Below, in pieces: positions 1 to 10,430 of a stretch of 64,000 nt of DNA. The DNA comes from Aeromonas fluvialis (GTDB lineage Bacteria > Pseudomonadota > Gammaproteobacteria > Enterobacterales > Aeromonadaceae): assembly GCF_000819885.1 (NCBI RefSeq), contig NZ_CDBO01000035.1, forward strand, positions 1 through 64,000, given 5' to 3'. The notes beneath the pieces are model-generated. The model had not been told where the DNA came from and did not search any database. It worked only from the letters and a program-made list of their open reading frames with translations. Position 1 is the first letter of the stretch; the number at the start of each line of letters is the position of its first letter. A program made the translations under genes and the position numbers.

Positions 1-5
1 CTGAT

Positions 6-134
6 CTAGGGGCGCTTACGGTGCAGTAGATCACGTTGCAGATGGTGCCGAAGGTGTTCCTGAGCTCGTTCCAGTCGTATGGGGTCAAGTTGGGAAAAAG
101 ACCGCAGAAGTGAGGAAAATACATGGTTATCCAT
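6..134 (-). pseudogene. IS1595/ISXO2-like transposase, N-terminal fragment
   Basis: A 42-codon reading frame starts MDNHVFSSLLRSFSQLDP and stops at a TAG near the window edge. The leucine/glutamine-rich start (LRSFSQLDPIRLERAQEHL) resembles the N-terminus of IS1595-family (ISXO2-like) transposases as I remember them. A strong ribosome binding site (AAGGAG) lies 6 bases before this ATG, which favours this frame over the overlapping ATG at 124, whose 41-codon frame runs off the left edge. A complete transposase would be several times longer, so this is a remnant or a gene with an early nonsense mutation. The rest of the element, if any, lies left of the window. Confidence 0.4.
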
Positions 135-406
135 GGCAAGCTCCTTACTCCAATAACCTTAAATAAGTATAACTCTTGCCACCAATACGGCTCTGGAACA
201 GCGCCCGGTACGTCCAGTGTCGACAGCGCACACGAAGGCTTTACTGTCACCACCCTCCCATGCTGCCACGACCGCCGCCTCACGAAGTCGGTCTCAATTG
301 GCATGGACGAGCCTAGTGCGAGATCCATAACCCCCCTATCATATCTGACAGAGGCAGGGAGGCGAGAAAGCGGCTAGAGAGTGAAAAATTGTGGCGCAAA
401 CGATTG
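135..406. other. Intergenic stretch, no gene seen
   Basis: This is about 270 bases between the transposase fragment and the guaA terminator. The plus-strand frame at 123-377 has no ribosome binding site, no recognisable protein character and begins inside the transposase fragment, so I do not call it. A GGCTCTG-containing stretch near 190 could be an old insertion-sequence end, but I cannot pair it with another end. Confidence 0.4.
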
Positions 407-438
407 AAAAAAGAAAAGACGCCGCAAGGGCGTCTTTT
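407..438 (-). terminator. Rho-independent terminator of guaBA
   Basis: A 10-bp perfect stem (AAAAGACGCC / GGCGTCTTTT, 414-423 with 429-438) has a short loop and, on the minus strand, a following CTTTTTT tract. It lies 41 bases past the guaA stop. Confidence 0.85.
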
Positions 439-478
439 TGGCATTTTTATGCTCGAAGGGCAGAAGGGCGCGAGCCAC

Positions 479-2068
<1,590 letters not shown>

Positions 2069-2128
2069 TTTATTCCTGCATCAGGCTGATGTTGTAACAA
2101 AAAGCATGGGGATAAAAACGGTGTCAAA

Positions 2129-2146
2129 ACGGGGCCGCAGCCCCGT
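2129..2146 (-). terminator. Hairpin between guaB and guaA, possible attenuator
   Basis: A 7-bp GC-rich stem (ACGGGGC / GCCCCGT) with a 4-base loop is followed on the minus strand by TTTTG, 7 bases past the guaB stop. The T tract is short, so partial termination or RNA stabilisation is more likely than full termination. Confidence 0.5.
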
Positions 2147-2152
2147 CTTGTA

Positions 2153-3616
2153 TCAGCCCATCCGGTAGTTGGGGGCTTCTTTGGTAATGGTCACATCGTG
2201 GACGTGGGACTCTTTCATCCCGGCGCCGGAGATGCGCACGAACTCTGCCTTGGTGCGCATGTCGTCGATGGTGGCACTGCCGGTCAACCCCATGGAGGAG
2301 CGCAGACCACCCATCTGCTGATGGATGATCTCGTTGAGGCGACCTTTATATGGCACGCGACCTTCGATCCCTTCCGGCACCAACTTGTCGGCGGCGTTGT
2401 CGGTCTGGAAGTAGCGGTCGCTGGAGCCCTTGGACATGGCGCCCAGGGAACCCATGCCGCGGTAAGATTTGAAGGAACGACCCTGATAGAGCTCGATCTC
2501 GCCCGGAGCCTCTTCAGTACCGGCGAACATGGAACCCACCATGACGCAGCTGGCGCCTGCGGCAATGGCCTTGGCTACGTCACCGGAGAAGCGGATGCCG
2601 CCGTCGGCAATCACCGGGATACCGGTGCCTTCCAGCGCGTCAACGGCGTCGGAAATGGCAGTGATCTGGGGCACGCCCACACCGGTCACGATACGGGTAG
2701 TACAGATGGAGCCCGGGCCGATACCGACCTTGACCGCGTTGACGCCAGCGGCGACCAGCGCCTTGGCGCCCGCGGCGGTTGCCACGTTGCCGCCGATGAT
2801 CTGAAGATCCGGATAGGCGTCACGAGTGGCCTTGATGCGATCCAGCACGCCCTGGGAGTGGCCGTGGGAGGAGTCAATCAGCAGCACGTCCACACCCGCC
2901 TCCACCAGCGCTGCAACGCGCTCTTCGTTACCGGCACCGGCACCGACGGCAGCGCCCACCCGCAGACGACCCTTGTCATCTTTACAGGCGTGCGGCTTGC
3001 GCTCGGCTTTCTGGAAATCTTTAACGGTGATCATGCCCTTGAGCTTGAAGTCGCCGTTTACCACCAGCACTTTTTCGATACGGTGCTTTTGCATCAGGGC
3101 AACCACCTCTTCACGAGGGGCCCCTTCACGCACGGTGACCAGACGATCTTTCTGGGTCATGATCTGTTCAACGGTCTGGGAGAGGTCAATCACGAAGCGC
3201 ACGTCACGGCCGGTGATGATACCGACCAGCTGATTACCGTCAGTCACCACGGGGTAACCGGCGAAGCCGTTCTTGTGGCTCAGCTCCTTGATCTGGGCAA
3301 TGGTCATGTCGGGGCGTACGGTGACAGGGTCGGTGACCACGCCGCTCTCGTACTTCTTGACCTTGCGCACTTCGGCAGCCTGCTGCTCGATGGACATGTT
3401 CTTGTGGATAAAGCCGATACCGCCTTCCTGGGCCAGTGCAATAGCCAGACGGGCTTCGGTCACTGTGTCCATGGCAGCGGAGATCATCGGGATGTTCAGG
3501 CTGATGGCGGAGGTCAGCTTGGTACGCAGATCGGCAGTATTGGGAAGAACGTCGGAGTGGGCGGGAACCAACAGTACATCGTCGAAGGTTAACGCTTCTT
3601 TGGCAATCCTGAGCAT
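2153..3616 (-). CDS. guaB: Inosine-5'-monophosphate dehydrogenase
   Basis: NAD-dependent oxidation of IMP to XMP, the committed step to guanine nucleotides; cytosolic tetramer. At 487 aa it matches the usual length. A catalytic barrel interrupted by a CBS pair (about residues 95-205) is visible. The active-site cysteine is in GSICTTR near residue 304, and the IMP-binding glycine loops (GPGSICT, ADGGIR, GSMFAG) and the mobile flap RYFQ are all present. It is the first gene of guaBA, with guaA following. The start [18 protein letters not shown] is the family's normal N-terminus. I looked for a PurR box just upstream and did not find a convincing one. Confidence 0.97.
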   Translation of the reverse strand: MLRIAKEALTFDDVLLVPAHSDVLPNTADLRTKLTSAISLNIPMISAAMDTVTEARLAIALAQEGGIGFIHKNMSIEQQAAEVRKVKKYESGVVTDPVTVRPDMTIAQIKELSHKNGFAGYPVVTDGNQLVGIITGRDVRFVIDLSQTVEQIMTQKDRLVTVREGAPREEVVALMQKHRIEKVLVVNGDFKLKGMITVKDFQKAERKPHACKDDKGRLRVGAAVGAGAGNEERVAALVEAGVDVLLIDSSHGHSQGVLDRIKATRDAYPDLQIIGGNVATAAGAKALVAAGVNAVKVGIGPGSICTTRIVTGVGVPQITAISDAVDALEGTGIPVIADGGIRFSGDVAKAIAAGASCVMVGSMFAGTEEAPGEIELYQGRSFKSYRGMGSLGAMSKGSSDRYFQTDNAADKLVPEGIEGRVPYKGRLNEIIHQQMGGLRSSMGLTGSATIDDMRTKAEFVRISGAGMKESHVHDVTITKEAPNYRMG

Positions 3617-4272
3617 GGCAATATCTCACCGTTGAGGAAGTGGGGGTGTAAAATATTGCCGACGAAGTTTACTCACCGATTGGTCACTGGTAAAGATGTT
3701 TTTTGAATTTTTTATGGCGTAGCCCTCTTTTAGGTGGCCAAGAGGCTAAAAAACCAAGATTATCAGTACGAAAACCGCCATTTCGGGGCAAAAGAGTTGC
3801 ACACGTGGAATTTTATGCAGAAAGCCCCCTGTTCTCGCAACCCGAATGTCGGTTTCACAATCCCCACTCCCCTGCGCTCGCCCCCAATAAAAACAGGCAG
3901 AGACCGCCCAACATGACATGCGTTAGCAACGCACCGTCACCACTATGCGTCTGCCACTGTGTTGCAGTTGTGACGCGAACGCCATGATTGACACATTTAC
4001 CGTTACAGCGGAATGAAAAAAGTAGTGGCCGACTAAAGGTCTGGTCTCGTAAGATACCCTTCCAAACACCTTTCTTGCTGCCCTCCCACTGGCTCGTACA
4101 GCTCCAGGGAAAGGCTGACAGCAAAAAACGGGCGGGGTATAGGCTGAATTGAAAAATGTATTTCCGATATATTGATACTGCCTGAGAATATATTCACAAC
4201 AAGCCTCAAAAAATTATTAATGGCAATATGACATGCCATAAATCACTTCAATCAAGGAAAGCGGGAACATAT
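3617..4272. other. 656-base gap between divergent guaB and the cold-shock/DUF1294 gene
   Basis: The gap is comparatively AT-rich. It must hold the guaB promoter near its left end and the promoter of the cold-shock-domain gene near its right end. The reading frames at 3703-3987 and 3855-4239 have no ribosome binding site and no recognisable protein character, so I call no gene. A small dyad (AGCCCTCTT / AAGAGGCT) lies around 3721-3747. Nothing else is recognisable. Confidence 0.4.
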
Positions 4273-4911
4273 ATGAGATTTCAGGGAAAGATTTCTGAGT
4301 GGAATGATGACAAAGGATATGGATTTGTCGAACCCAATGGCGGCGGCGAACGGACATTTATTCATATCAAGTCATTCAAATCAAAAGTGCGGCGCCCCAT
4401 CAATGGCGATCTGGTTATTTACGAAGTAGCGAAAGATAATCGGCAACGCAGCAATGCCATTAATGTCTCGTATCCACATGAACGGTCCAACACAATAAAG
4501 AGAAGCGGAAGTAATATCAGTCTGGTATGGCCGTTGCTGTTTATGTCAAGCCTGCTGGCGCTCACCCTGTTTCAGCGTATCCCGGTATTCCTCTTCATCG
4601 TATATGCCTCCCTGAGTGTGATGACCTTTATTGCCTATGCAATTGACAAACATGCAGCCCAAAATAACCACTGGCGTACTCAAGAGAGCACCCTGCATCT
4701 GCTGGCCCTGCTAGGTGGTTGGCCTGGCGCCCTTTCTGCCCAACAGTTACTCAGGCATAAATCAGCCAAAGTGGAATTTCGCCAAGTGTTCTGGGTCACC
4801 GTATTCCTGAATCTGCTCCTATTGTGCGGGTTAACCATAACAGCTCCGGGTCGTTCCATTTTGGACACTGTCACAACAGAGAGCCTCCGTCTGATCGCTC
4901 CTTGGGCTTGA
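4273..4911 (+). CDS. Cold-shock domain plus DUF1294 membrane protein
   Basis: A 212-aa protein. Residues 1-65 form a CspA-like nucleic-acid-binding domain (KISEWNDDKGYGFVEP, then FIHIKSF, the RNP1/RNP2 equivalents). The rest is a DUF1294 membrane domain with three hydrophobic segments (SLVWPLLFMSSLLALTLF, VFLFIVYASLSVMTFIAYAID, VFWVTVFLNLLLLCGL) and the conserved DKHAAQNN...LLGGWPGAL signature. The family is known but its function is not established; RNA binding at the membrane is an inference. I chose the start at MRFQGKIS because the cold-shock fold begins there and AAGGAAAGCGGG lies upstream; an in-frame ATG at 4228 would add 15 unrelated residues. It appears to be monocistronic. Confidence 0.8.
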   Translation: MRFQGKISEWNDDKGYGFVEPNGGGERTFIHIKSFKSKVRRPINGDLVIYEVAKDNRQRSNAINVSYPHERSNTIKRSGSNISLVWPLLFMSSLLALTLFQRIPVFLFIVYASLSVMTFIAYAIDKHAAQNNHWRTQESTLHLLALLGGWPGALSAQQLLRHKSAKVEFRQVFWVTVFLNLLLLCGLTITAPGRSILDTVTTESLRLIAPWA

Positions 4912-4998
4912 GTCCGGGCTCGGCTCCAGCCGCGCTCTGGGGTAAGATAGCGGCCATCGTTTTATTCCGGCCCGCCGGAGCAGACCACAGGTACGCCA

Positions 4999-6378
4999 TT
5001 GAACCGATTTACTCCACCCAGTGCGGCAAGCGGCCGCGAGCAGCAGGTCTTTACCGTCACCCGCCTCAACAGCGCCGTGCGCATGATCCTGGAGCAGGAT
5101 CTGGGGCTGGTGTGGCTGACCGGCGAGCTCTCCAATCTGGCGATGCCAAGTTCCGGCCACTGGTACTTCTCCCTCAAGGACATGTCGGCACAGGTGCGCT
5201 GCGCCATGTTCAAGGGCAACAACCGGCGGGTGGCCTTTCGCCCGCAGGATGGCATGCAGGTACTGGTGCAGGCGCGGGTCTCGCTCTATGAGCCGCGCGG
5301 CGACTACCAGTTGATCATCGAGTCGATGCAGCCTGCAGGCGACGGCGTGTTGGCGCTGCGTTTTGAAGAGCTCAAGCGCCGCCTCGGTGCCGAGGGGCTG
5401 TTTGACGAGAGCCGCAAGCGGCCGCTGCCCCGTGAGCCACGGGCAGTGGGCCTCATCACCTCCGCCACCGGCGCGGCTTTGCACGATATGCTGACGGTGC
5501 TTAAACGGCGTGCGCCTGATCTGCCGGTATTTATCTACCCGACCCAGGTACAGGGGAGCGCCGCCATCAGCCAGATCATCGCGGCGATCGCCAAAGCGAA
5601 CCAGCGCGCCGAGGTGGATGTGCTGATCGTCGGGCGTGGCGGCGGCTCACTCGAAGATCTCTGGTGCTTCAACGAAGAGGCGGTAGCGCGCGCCATTGCC
5701 CACTCCGCCATCCCGGTTATCAGTGCGGTGGGCCACGAGGTGGATGTCACCATCAGCGACTTTGCCGCCGACTTGCGCGCCCCTACCCCGTCGGCTGCCG
5801 CCGAGCTGGTGGCGCCGGATCAGAGCGCCCGAGCCCAGCGTCTCGTTCACCTCAAACAGCGACTGCTGCAGGCGATGAGCCGCCAGCAGACCGCCGCCCG
5901 CCACGATTTCATCCTGCTGCAAAAGCGGCTCGATCATCAGGATCCGAAACGGCGGCTGGAGCAGCAGTCCCAGCGCCTCGACGAGCTCTCCACCCGTTTG
6001 CAGCAGCTATTGCGCCTGCGGCTGCATCAGGGTGAACGGCGCCTCGCCAACCTTGAGCTGCGCCTGCAGGGCAAGAGCCCGGAGCGCTTGCTGGCCGCTG
6101 GCAAGCGCCGCCACCAGCTGGCCGAGGAGCGGCTCTATGCCCTGATTACCAAGCGGCAAGACCTTGCCAGCCACCGCCTCGCCATGCTCACCGCCCGCCT
6201 CGACGGGGTGAGCCCGCTCGCCACCCTGGGTCGCGGCTACTCCATCACCCGCACCCCGCGCGGCGAAGTCATTAGCCGCGCCGATCAGGTCAGCAGTGGC
6301 GACCAGCTCGTCACCACTCTGGCACAAGGGAGCCTGCAGGTTCGAGTCGAGGAAATCATCAAAGACGCCGCGCAGTAG
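4999..6378 (+). CDS. xseA: Exodeoxyribonuclease VII large subunit
   Basis: Catalytic subunit of exonuclease VII, which degrades single-stranded DNA from both ends together with XseB (not in this window). At 459 aa it is typical in length. An N-terminal OB-fold domain (FTVTRLNSAVR...GHWYFSLKD) is followed by the catalytic core with GRGGGSLEDLW near residue 215 and VGHEVDVTI...APTPSAAAE, then a long coiled-coil region rich in Q, R and L, and a C-terminal GYSI segment. Translation appears to begin with TTG (MNRFTPPSA), as no suitable ATG precedes the conserved domain. It is followed by a strong terminator at 6438. Confidence 0.95.
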   Translation: MNRFTPPSAASGREQQVFTVTRLNSAVRMILEQDLGLVWLTGELSNLAMPSSGHWYFSLKDMSAQVRCAMFKGNNRRVAFRPQDGMQVLVQARVSLYEPRGDYQLIIESMQPAGDGVLALRFEELKRRLGAEGLFDESRKRPLPREPRAVGLITSATGAALHDMLTVLKRRAPDLPVFIYPTQVQGSAAISQIIAAIAKANQRAEVDVLIVGRGGGSLEDLWCFNEEAVARAIAHSAIPVISAVGHEVDVTISDFAADLRAPTPSAAAELVAPDQSARAQRLVHLKQRLLQAMSRQQTAARHDFILLQKRLDHQDPKRRLEQQSQRLDELSTRLQQLLRLRLHQGERRLANLELRLQGKSPERLLAAGKRRHQLAEERLYALITKRQDLASHRLAMLTARLDGVSPLATLGRGYSITRTPRGEVISRADQVSSGDQLVTTLAQGSLQVRVEEIIKDAAQ

Positions 6379-6437
6379 AACGGCTGAGTCAAACAACCAT
6401 CCAACGGGCTATTCAGCCCGGCAATCAGCCAAAAACA

Positions 6438-6473
6438 AAGGCCACCACCGCAAACAGGGTGGTGGCCTTTTTT
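6438..6473. terminator. Bidirectional terminator after xseA
   Basis: An AAAGGCCACCACC / GGTGGTGGCCTTT stem is followed by TTTT on the plus strand, with A-rich sequence on the other side. It can serve both xseA and the convergent regulator remnant. Confidence 0.9.
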
Positions 6474-6494
6474 ATCTCGGGTGCTGGCAACCGC

Positions 6495-7213
6495 TCACCC
6501 CTTGGCGCGGCGGGCGACCAGGGTGAACTTGTAATCATCGCTCTTGAAGAAGTTGCGACTGAACTCGAACACGGTGCCATCTTGCAAGAAGCCGCGGGAG
6601 ACCTTCTCGATAATGGGTTTGGCGGGATCGATACCGAGCGCCTCCACCACCTGCGCCGAAGGGAGCACCGGCATGATCTCCTGCTCGCTGCGGTCGATCA
6701 CCAGCTGCTTCACCTCTTCGATGTAGTGGTACTTGGAGCCCTGCATCACCGCATAGCTGAGGTCGGGGAAGAGGGCGAGCGGCATCCAGGTCTCCTCCAG
6801 CGTTACCGCGATCTGGCGAATAAAGCGCACCCGCTTGACGTAATAGACCAGGCCCCTTCCAGCAGATTGAGCCGCTCGGCCAGCACGCTGCTTGCCTTGA
6901 TCACCTCGAAGGCGAGAATGTCGCTGTGGGTCTCGGCCGCTGGATCGGTCACCTTCTCATAGAGGCTGGTGAGCTGATAGATGTCGTAGTTCACCTTCTC
7001 CTGCCGCACGTAGCTGCCGCTGCCCTGAATGCTCTCGATGACGTTGAGTTCGGTCAGCTGCTTGAGGGCCTGGCGCACCGTCACCCGGCTCACCCCGAAC
7101 TGCTCGCGCAGCTCGGCTTCGGTGGGCAGGGCATCGCCGGGGGCCAGCTCCCCTTGGGCAATCCACTGCTGGATGGTGTCGGCTATCTGGCGATACATGG
7201 GTTTTTTCGACAC
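6495..7213 (-). pseudogene. GntR/HutC-type transcriptional regulator, frameshifted
   Basis: Codons from 7213 give a GntR winged helix (MYRQIADTIQQWIAQGELAP, then SRVTVRQALKQL and the wing GSGSYV), followed by the start of a UTRA ligand-binding domain up to LNLLEGA. Near 6850 the frame shifts by one base. The continuation FIRQIAVTLEETWMPLALFP...FSRNFFKSDDYKFTLVARR is the rest of the UTRA domain in another frame, ending at 6495. Joined, the two frames give a normal regulator of about 240 aa. Such regulators sense phosphorylated sugars, and the adjacent PTS remnant was probably its target. A sequencing error cannot be excluded, but the neighbour is also broken. Confidence 0.85.
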
Positions 7214-7253
7214 GAAAGGCCACCTCGTCGGCTCTGCACCATGATAAATAGAA

Positions 7254-8138
7254 GTGGCACCTTTCTACCCCACTTGTCCGGCAGACAAACCGGCGCTCGG
7301 CCCGGGCTTTGCGGCGGGACTGGCCGCCAACATGATTGGCTCCGGTTTTCTCGGCGGCGTGGTCGGTGGCCTGATCGCCGGTTACCTGATGCGCTGGGTC
7401 AAACAGCATGTGCGCCTTAGCCCCAACTTCAACGGCTTTCTCACCTTTTACCTCTATCCGGTGATCGGCACCCTGGTGGCGGGCAGCCTGATGCTGTTTG
7501 TCATCGGCCAACCGGTGGCCTGGCTCAACAACAGCCTCACCGAGTGGCTCAACGGCCTCTCCGGCACCAATGCGCTGGTACTGGGCGCCTTGCTCGGCTT
7601 TATGTGTTCGTTTGACTTGGGTGGCCCGGTCAACAAGGCAGCCTACGCCTTCTACCTCGGCGCCATGGCCAACGGGGTCTACGGCCCCTACGCCATCTTC
7701 GGCGCGGTCAAGATGGTTTCGGCCTTTACCGTCACCGCCTCTACCCTGCTGGCGCCGCGCCTGTTCCAGACCTTCGAGATCGAGACCGGCAAGTCCACCT
7801 GGCTGCTGGGGCTGGCGGGGATCACCGAGGGTACCATTCCGATGGCCATCGAAGATCCAATCCGGGTGATCGGCTCCTTCCTCGCAGGCTCGGTGGTCAC
7901 CGGCGCCATGGTGGGAGCCATGGGGACTGGTCTCTCCACCCCGGGGGCCGGCATCTTCTCCCTCTTCCTGCTCCATGATGGCGGCCACGGCGCCCTGATG
8001 GCTGCCGCCGTCTGGCTCGGTGCAGCGCTGGTGGGCCCCCCCTGCCCCTTGAACTGGCCGCTGGCGAGTTTGGCGAGCTGGCGCCATGCCACTCCCGTAG
8101 CGTGCGCTTTCGGGTGGCTCGCGGCTAACCGCCGGTAA
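7254..8138 (+). pseudogene. Fructose/mannosylglycerate-type PTS EIIC, 5'-truncated
   Basis: The 294-codon frame is recognisably the membrane domain of a fructose-family PTS permease: ADKPALGPGFAAGLAAN, SGFLGGVVGGLIAGYL, CSFDLGGPVNKAAYAF (the conserved GGPxNK motif) and ITEGTIPMAIEDP. EIIA, EIIB and the first EIIC helices are missing, and the frame opens directly in mid-domain next to the divergent regulator, consistent with an internal deletion. The last 40 residues (from about GPPCPLNWPLAS) do not look like an EIIC end and follow a run of seven C residues near 8037-8043, suggesting a second frameshift. It is non-functional as a transporter. It probably resembled FrwC or MngA; the original sugar is unknown. 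Confidence 0.85.
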
Positions 8139-8230
8139 CACCCACAGGTAGCAACAGGCGGGAGAGGACCATCTCCTCCCCGCCTGCTTATCCCTTCAAG
8201 CAGGCCTACCCCGCTTGATAAAGAAATAAA

Positions 8231-8260
8231 AAAAATCCCCGCCAGTTGGCGGGGATTTTT
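8231..8260. terminator. Bidirectional terminator between PTS remnant and ddl
   Basis: A perfect 13-bp stem AAAAATCCCCGCC / GGCGGGGATTTTT with an AGTT loop. It has T runs in both directions and serves ddl on the minus strand. Confidence 0.92.
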
Positions 8261-8300
8261 ATTGGAACGGTATCAACGCCCGTCAGCGAGAACGCCCCGC

Positions 8301-9290
8301 TTAGCTGGCCTTGCGCAGGATCTGCTCAAGGTAGTCGGCGAAGCGGTGACCGTGATGCTCCAGCAGTTTCGGGAACATGGAGATGGAGGTCATGCCCGGG
8401 AAGGTGTTGATTTCATTCAGCAGGATCTCCCCCTCCTCGGTCAGGAAGAAGTCGATGCGCGAGAGGTGAGTCAGTTTCAGCTGACGGAACGCCTTGAGGG
8501 CATACTCGTGGATCGCATCGGCCTGCGCCTGAGTCAGCCCTGCTGCCGTCAGGCTGGTCTCGGTGTGGCTGGCGCTGCTGTACTTCTCTTCATAGGTGTA
8601 GAACTTGTCCTGCGGCACGCAGATCTCGCCCGGATACGTCGCCACCAGCTCGTCACCATACTGGTAAACCGCCACTTCCAGCTCGCGCGGCTTGACCGCT
8701 TTCTCGATCAGAACCTGTTCGGAGTAACCGAAGGCATCGGCAATGCCCTTTACCAGATCTGCTTCGTTGCTGGCGGAGTAGCAGCCAACGGAAGAGCCCT
8801 GGGAGGCCGCCTTGATAAAGACCTTGCCCCACTTGGCCAGCGCGGCCTTCGCCTCGGCCAGCGCCGCCTCATTTTGCTCGGTCAGGAACAGATATGGGGT
8901 GTTGGGAATGCCGATGGCGGAGAGCCACAGCTTGGTGCTGATCTTGTTGAAACAGATCTTGCTCGCCTCGGCATCGCAACCGAGATAAGGCAATCCGGCC
9001 AACTCGAGGAAAGATTGCAGATCGCCGGTCTCACCCGGGTAACCGTGGATGCAGGGCACCACGTAATCCACCGGACGGGCCACGCTGTCAAACGAGAGCA
9101 GCTTGTCGAGCCCCAGCTTGCACTCGCGGCCATCGGCACTGAGCCAGCGATCGGCGAACATCTCGACGCGGGTCACTTCGACACCGGGCAGGAGGCCCAG
9201 TTGTTGCTCGAGGAAATTGGCACTGCGCAGAGAAACTTCGTGCTCGGAGCCACCGCCGCCGCACAGCAGCAAGACATGCATGTTCTTCAT
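8301..9290 (-). CDS. ddl: D-alanine--D-alanine ligase
   Basis: ATP-grasp enzyme joining two D-alanines for peptidoglycan precursors; cytosolic. At 329 aa it is in the family range. Visible motifs include LLCGGGGSEHEVSLRSA at the N-terminus, VVPCIHGYPGETGDLQS, the ATP-grasp region KVFIKAASQGSSVGC, and the metal/ligand-binding end RIDFFLTEEGEILLNEINTFPG. I chose the start at MKNMHVLL because AAGGGATC lies upstream; the open frame extends 40 codons further without family similarity. It is a stand-alone copy, not in the mur/fts cluster, which suggests a DdlA-like role. Confidence 0.92.
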   Translation of the reverse strand: MKNMHVLLLCGGGGSEHEVSLRSANFLEQQLGLLPGVEVTRVEMFADRWLSADGRECKLGLDKLLSFDSVARPVDYVVPCIHGYPGETGDLQSFLELAGLPYLGCDAEASKICFNKISTKLWLSAIGIPNTPYLFLTEQNEAALAEAKAALAKWGKVFIKAASQGSSVGCYSASNEADLVKGIADAFGYSEQVLIEKAVKPRELEVAVYQYGDELVATYPGEICVPQDKFYTYEEKYSSASHTETSLTAAGLTQAQADAIHEYALKAFRQLKLTHLSRIDFFLTEEGEILLNEINTFPGMTSISMFPKLLEHHGHRFADYLEQILRKAS

Positions 9291-9493
9291 TAGATGTGAT
9301 CCCTTGGGAAAAGCGGCCTCGTCATGACCATTTGATAAACCAACCACCATAAAAACCGGACGAAGCCAGATACGAACATAAGTGCGCGCCAGTGTAGCAA
9401 GGGAGATCAACCCTTGTCAGCTGATGGGGCCCCTCCAGCCATATCTGGCGACGAAAAAGGCCGCCCAATCTGCGCAACCCCATCAAAAATGGC

Positions 9494-10084
9494 TCAACGC
9501 GGGGGATCCACCCGCCCCATGCCGTAACCATTGACCCGAAACCAGCCGGCGATGCTGTGGCGTTCGCGGTTGGCAGGCAATACCTCGTGAGGAAACTCCT
9601 CGGAGAGGAAGATCACCAGCCGCCCCCCTCTCGGGCTCACATCCATCAGAAACTGATCCTTGTCGTCATAGATGCGCAGCATCCCACCCGCTTCGGGCCG
9701 CCAGTCGTTGTTGAGGTAGAACACGGTGGTAAGACGACGGTTGGAGCGACCGGCAAAGGCATCGCGGTGGGTGGCGTAAAAATCCCCGCTGCGATAGCGG
9801 GCAAAATGGGCTTCGTAATCAAACAGTCCCAGCATCAACATCCGGTTGGCGACCAGGCGCAGCGCCTCCATTCGGGCCAGGTAATCGGCCACCGGCGCAC
9901 CGAGGTCAGGCTCCAGCCAGTGGATCTGATCCCGGCGAATGTCACGGTTGTCCTGATGCAGGGTATCGCGGCCGATCCCGGCCGGTTGCCACTCGCCCGG
10001 TAGACAGCCCCTGAGGGCATCCACCTCGGCGGCGGTGAGAAAATCGTCCACTATCGCCCACCCGCGGGTGTAGATAGCATCCAT
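9494..10084 (-). CDS. 2-oxoglutarate/Fe(II)-dependent oxygenase family protein
   Basis: A protein of about 196 aa with a double-stranded beta-helix oxygenase signature. The HxD iron ligands are in ATHRDAF, the distal histidine is in FPHEVLP, and the 2-oxoglutarate-binding arginine is in RHSIAGWFR, with TTVFYLN and GGMLRIYDD between. This is the prolyl-4-hydroxylase-like branch; the substrate is not predictable. I set the start at MDAIYTRGW because the fold begins there. The frame is open to 10204 and an upstream start is possible, as the ribosome binding site is weak for both. It is an isolated gene, so context gives no hint. Confidence 0.75.
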   Translation of the reverse strand: MDAIYTRGWAIVDDFLTAAEVDALRGCLPGEWQPAGIGRDTLHQDNRDIRRDQIHWLEPDLGAPVADYLARMEALRLVANRMLMLGLFDYEAHFARYRSGDFYATHRDAFAGRSNRRLTTVFYLNNDWRPEAGGMLRIYDDKDQFLMDVSPRGGRLVIFLSEEFPHEVLPANRERHSIAGWFRVNGYGMGRVDPPR

Positions 10085-10430
10085 GACAGCTTGATAGTCC
10101 AATCGTGGCTCGCAATGTATAAAAAGATGGCGCTTTTTAGCGATTAACCGGCAAAGGTACAAACCGGTTTGCTTCTCTTGAGAAGTCCCACCATCAATAC
10201 GCATTTTGTCCCCGGTATGTCAGCATTTTGTCGCCCGTTGTGATCTCGCACCACTCACCGGCGTATTGGCTGTCGAAACTGTGATGCCCCTTGCAATCAA
10301 TGGGATGAAGCCTTGTTCTCACCTTGCCGTAAAAAGAGCCAGCCGATACCGTAGCCATCTTGCCGTTGGGCCGGTACTTGGCGTCACTGTCGACCGGCCC
10401 CCCACCGACAATCACTAAAAGGATCTGCTT

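Noticed and set aside
394-409. PurR-like GCGCAAACGATTGAAA near the guaA terminator
   Set aside because: It lies downstream of guaA with no gene to control and mismatches the outer consensus bases, so probably chance.
2198-3592. Long plus-strand frame opposite guaB
   Set aside because: Same reasoning; composition follows the guaB codons and lacks any motif.
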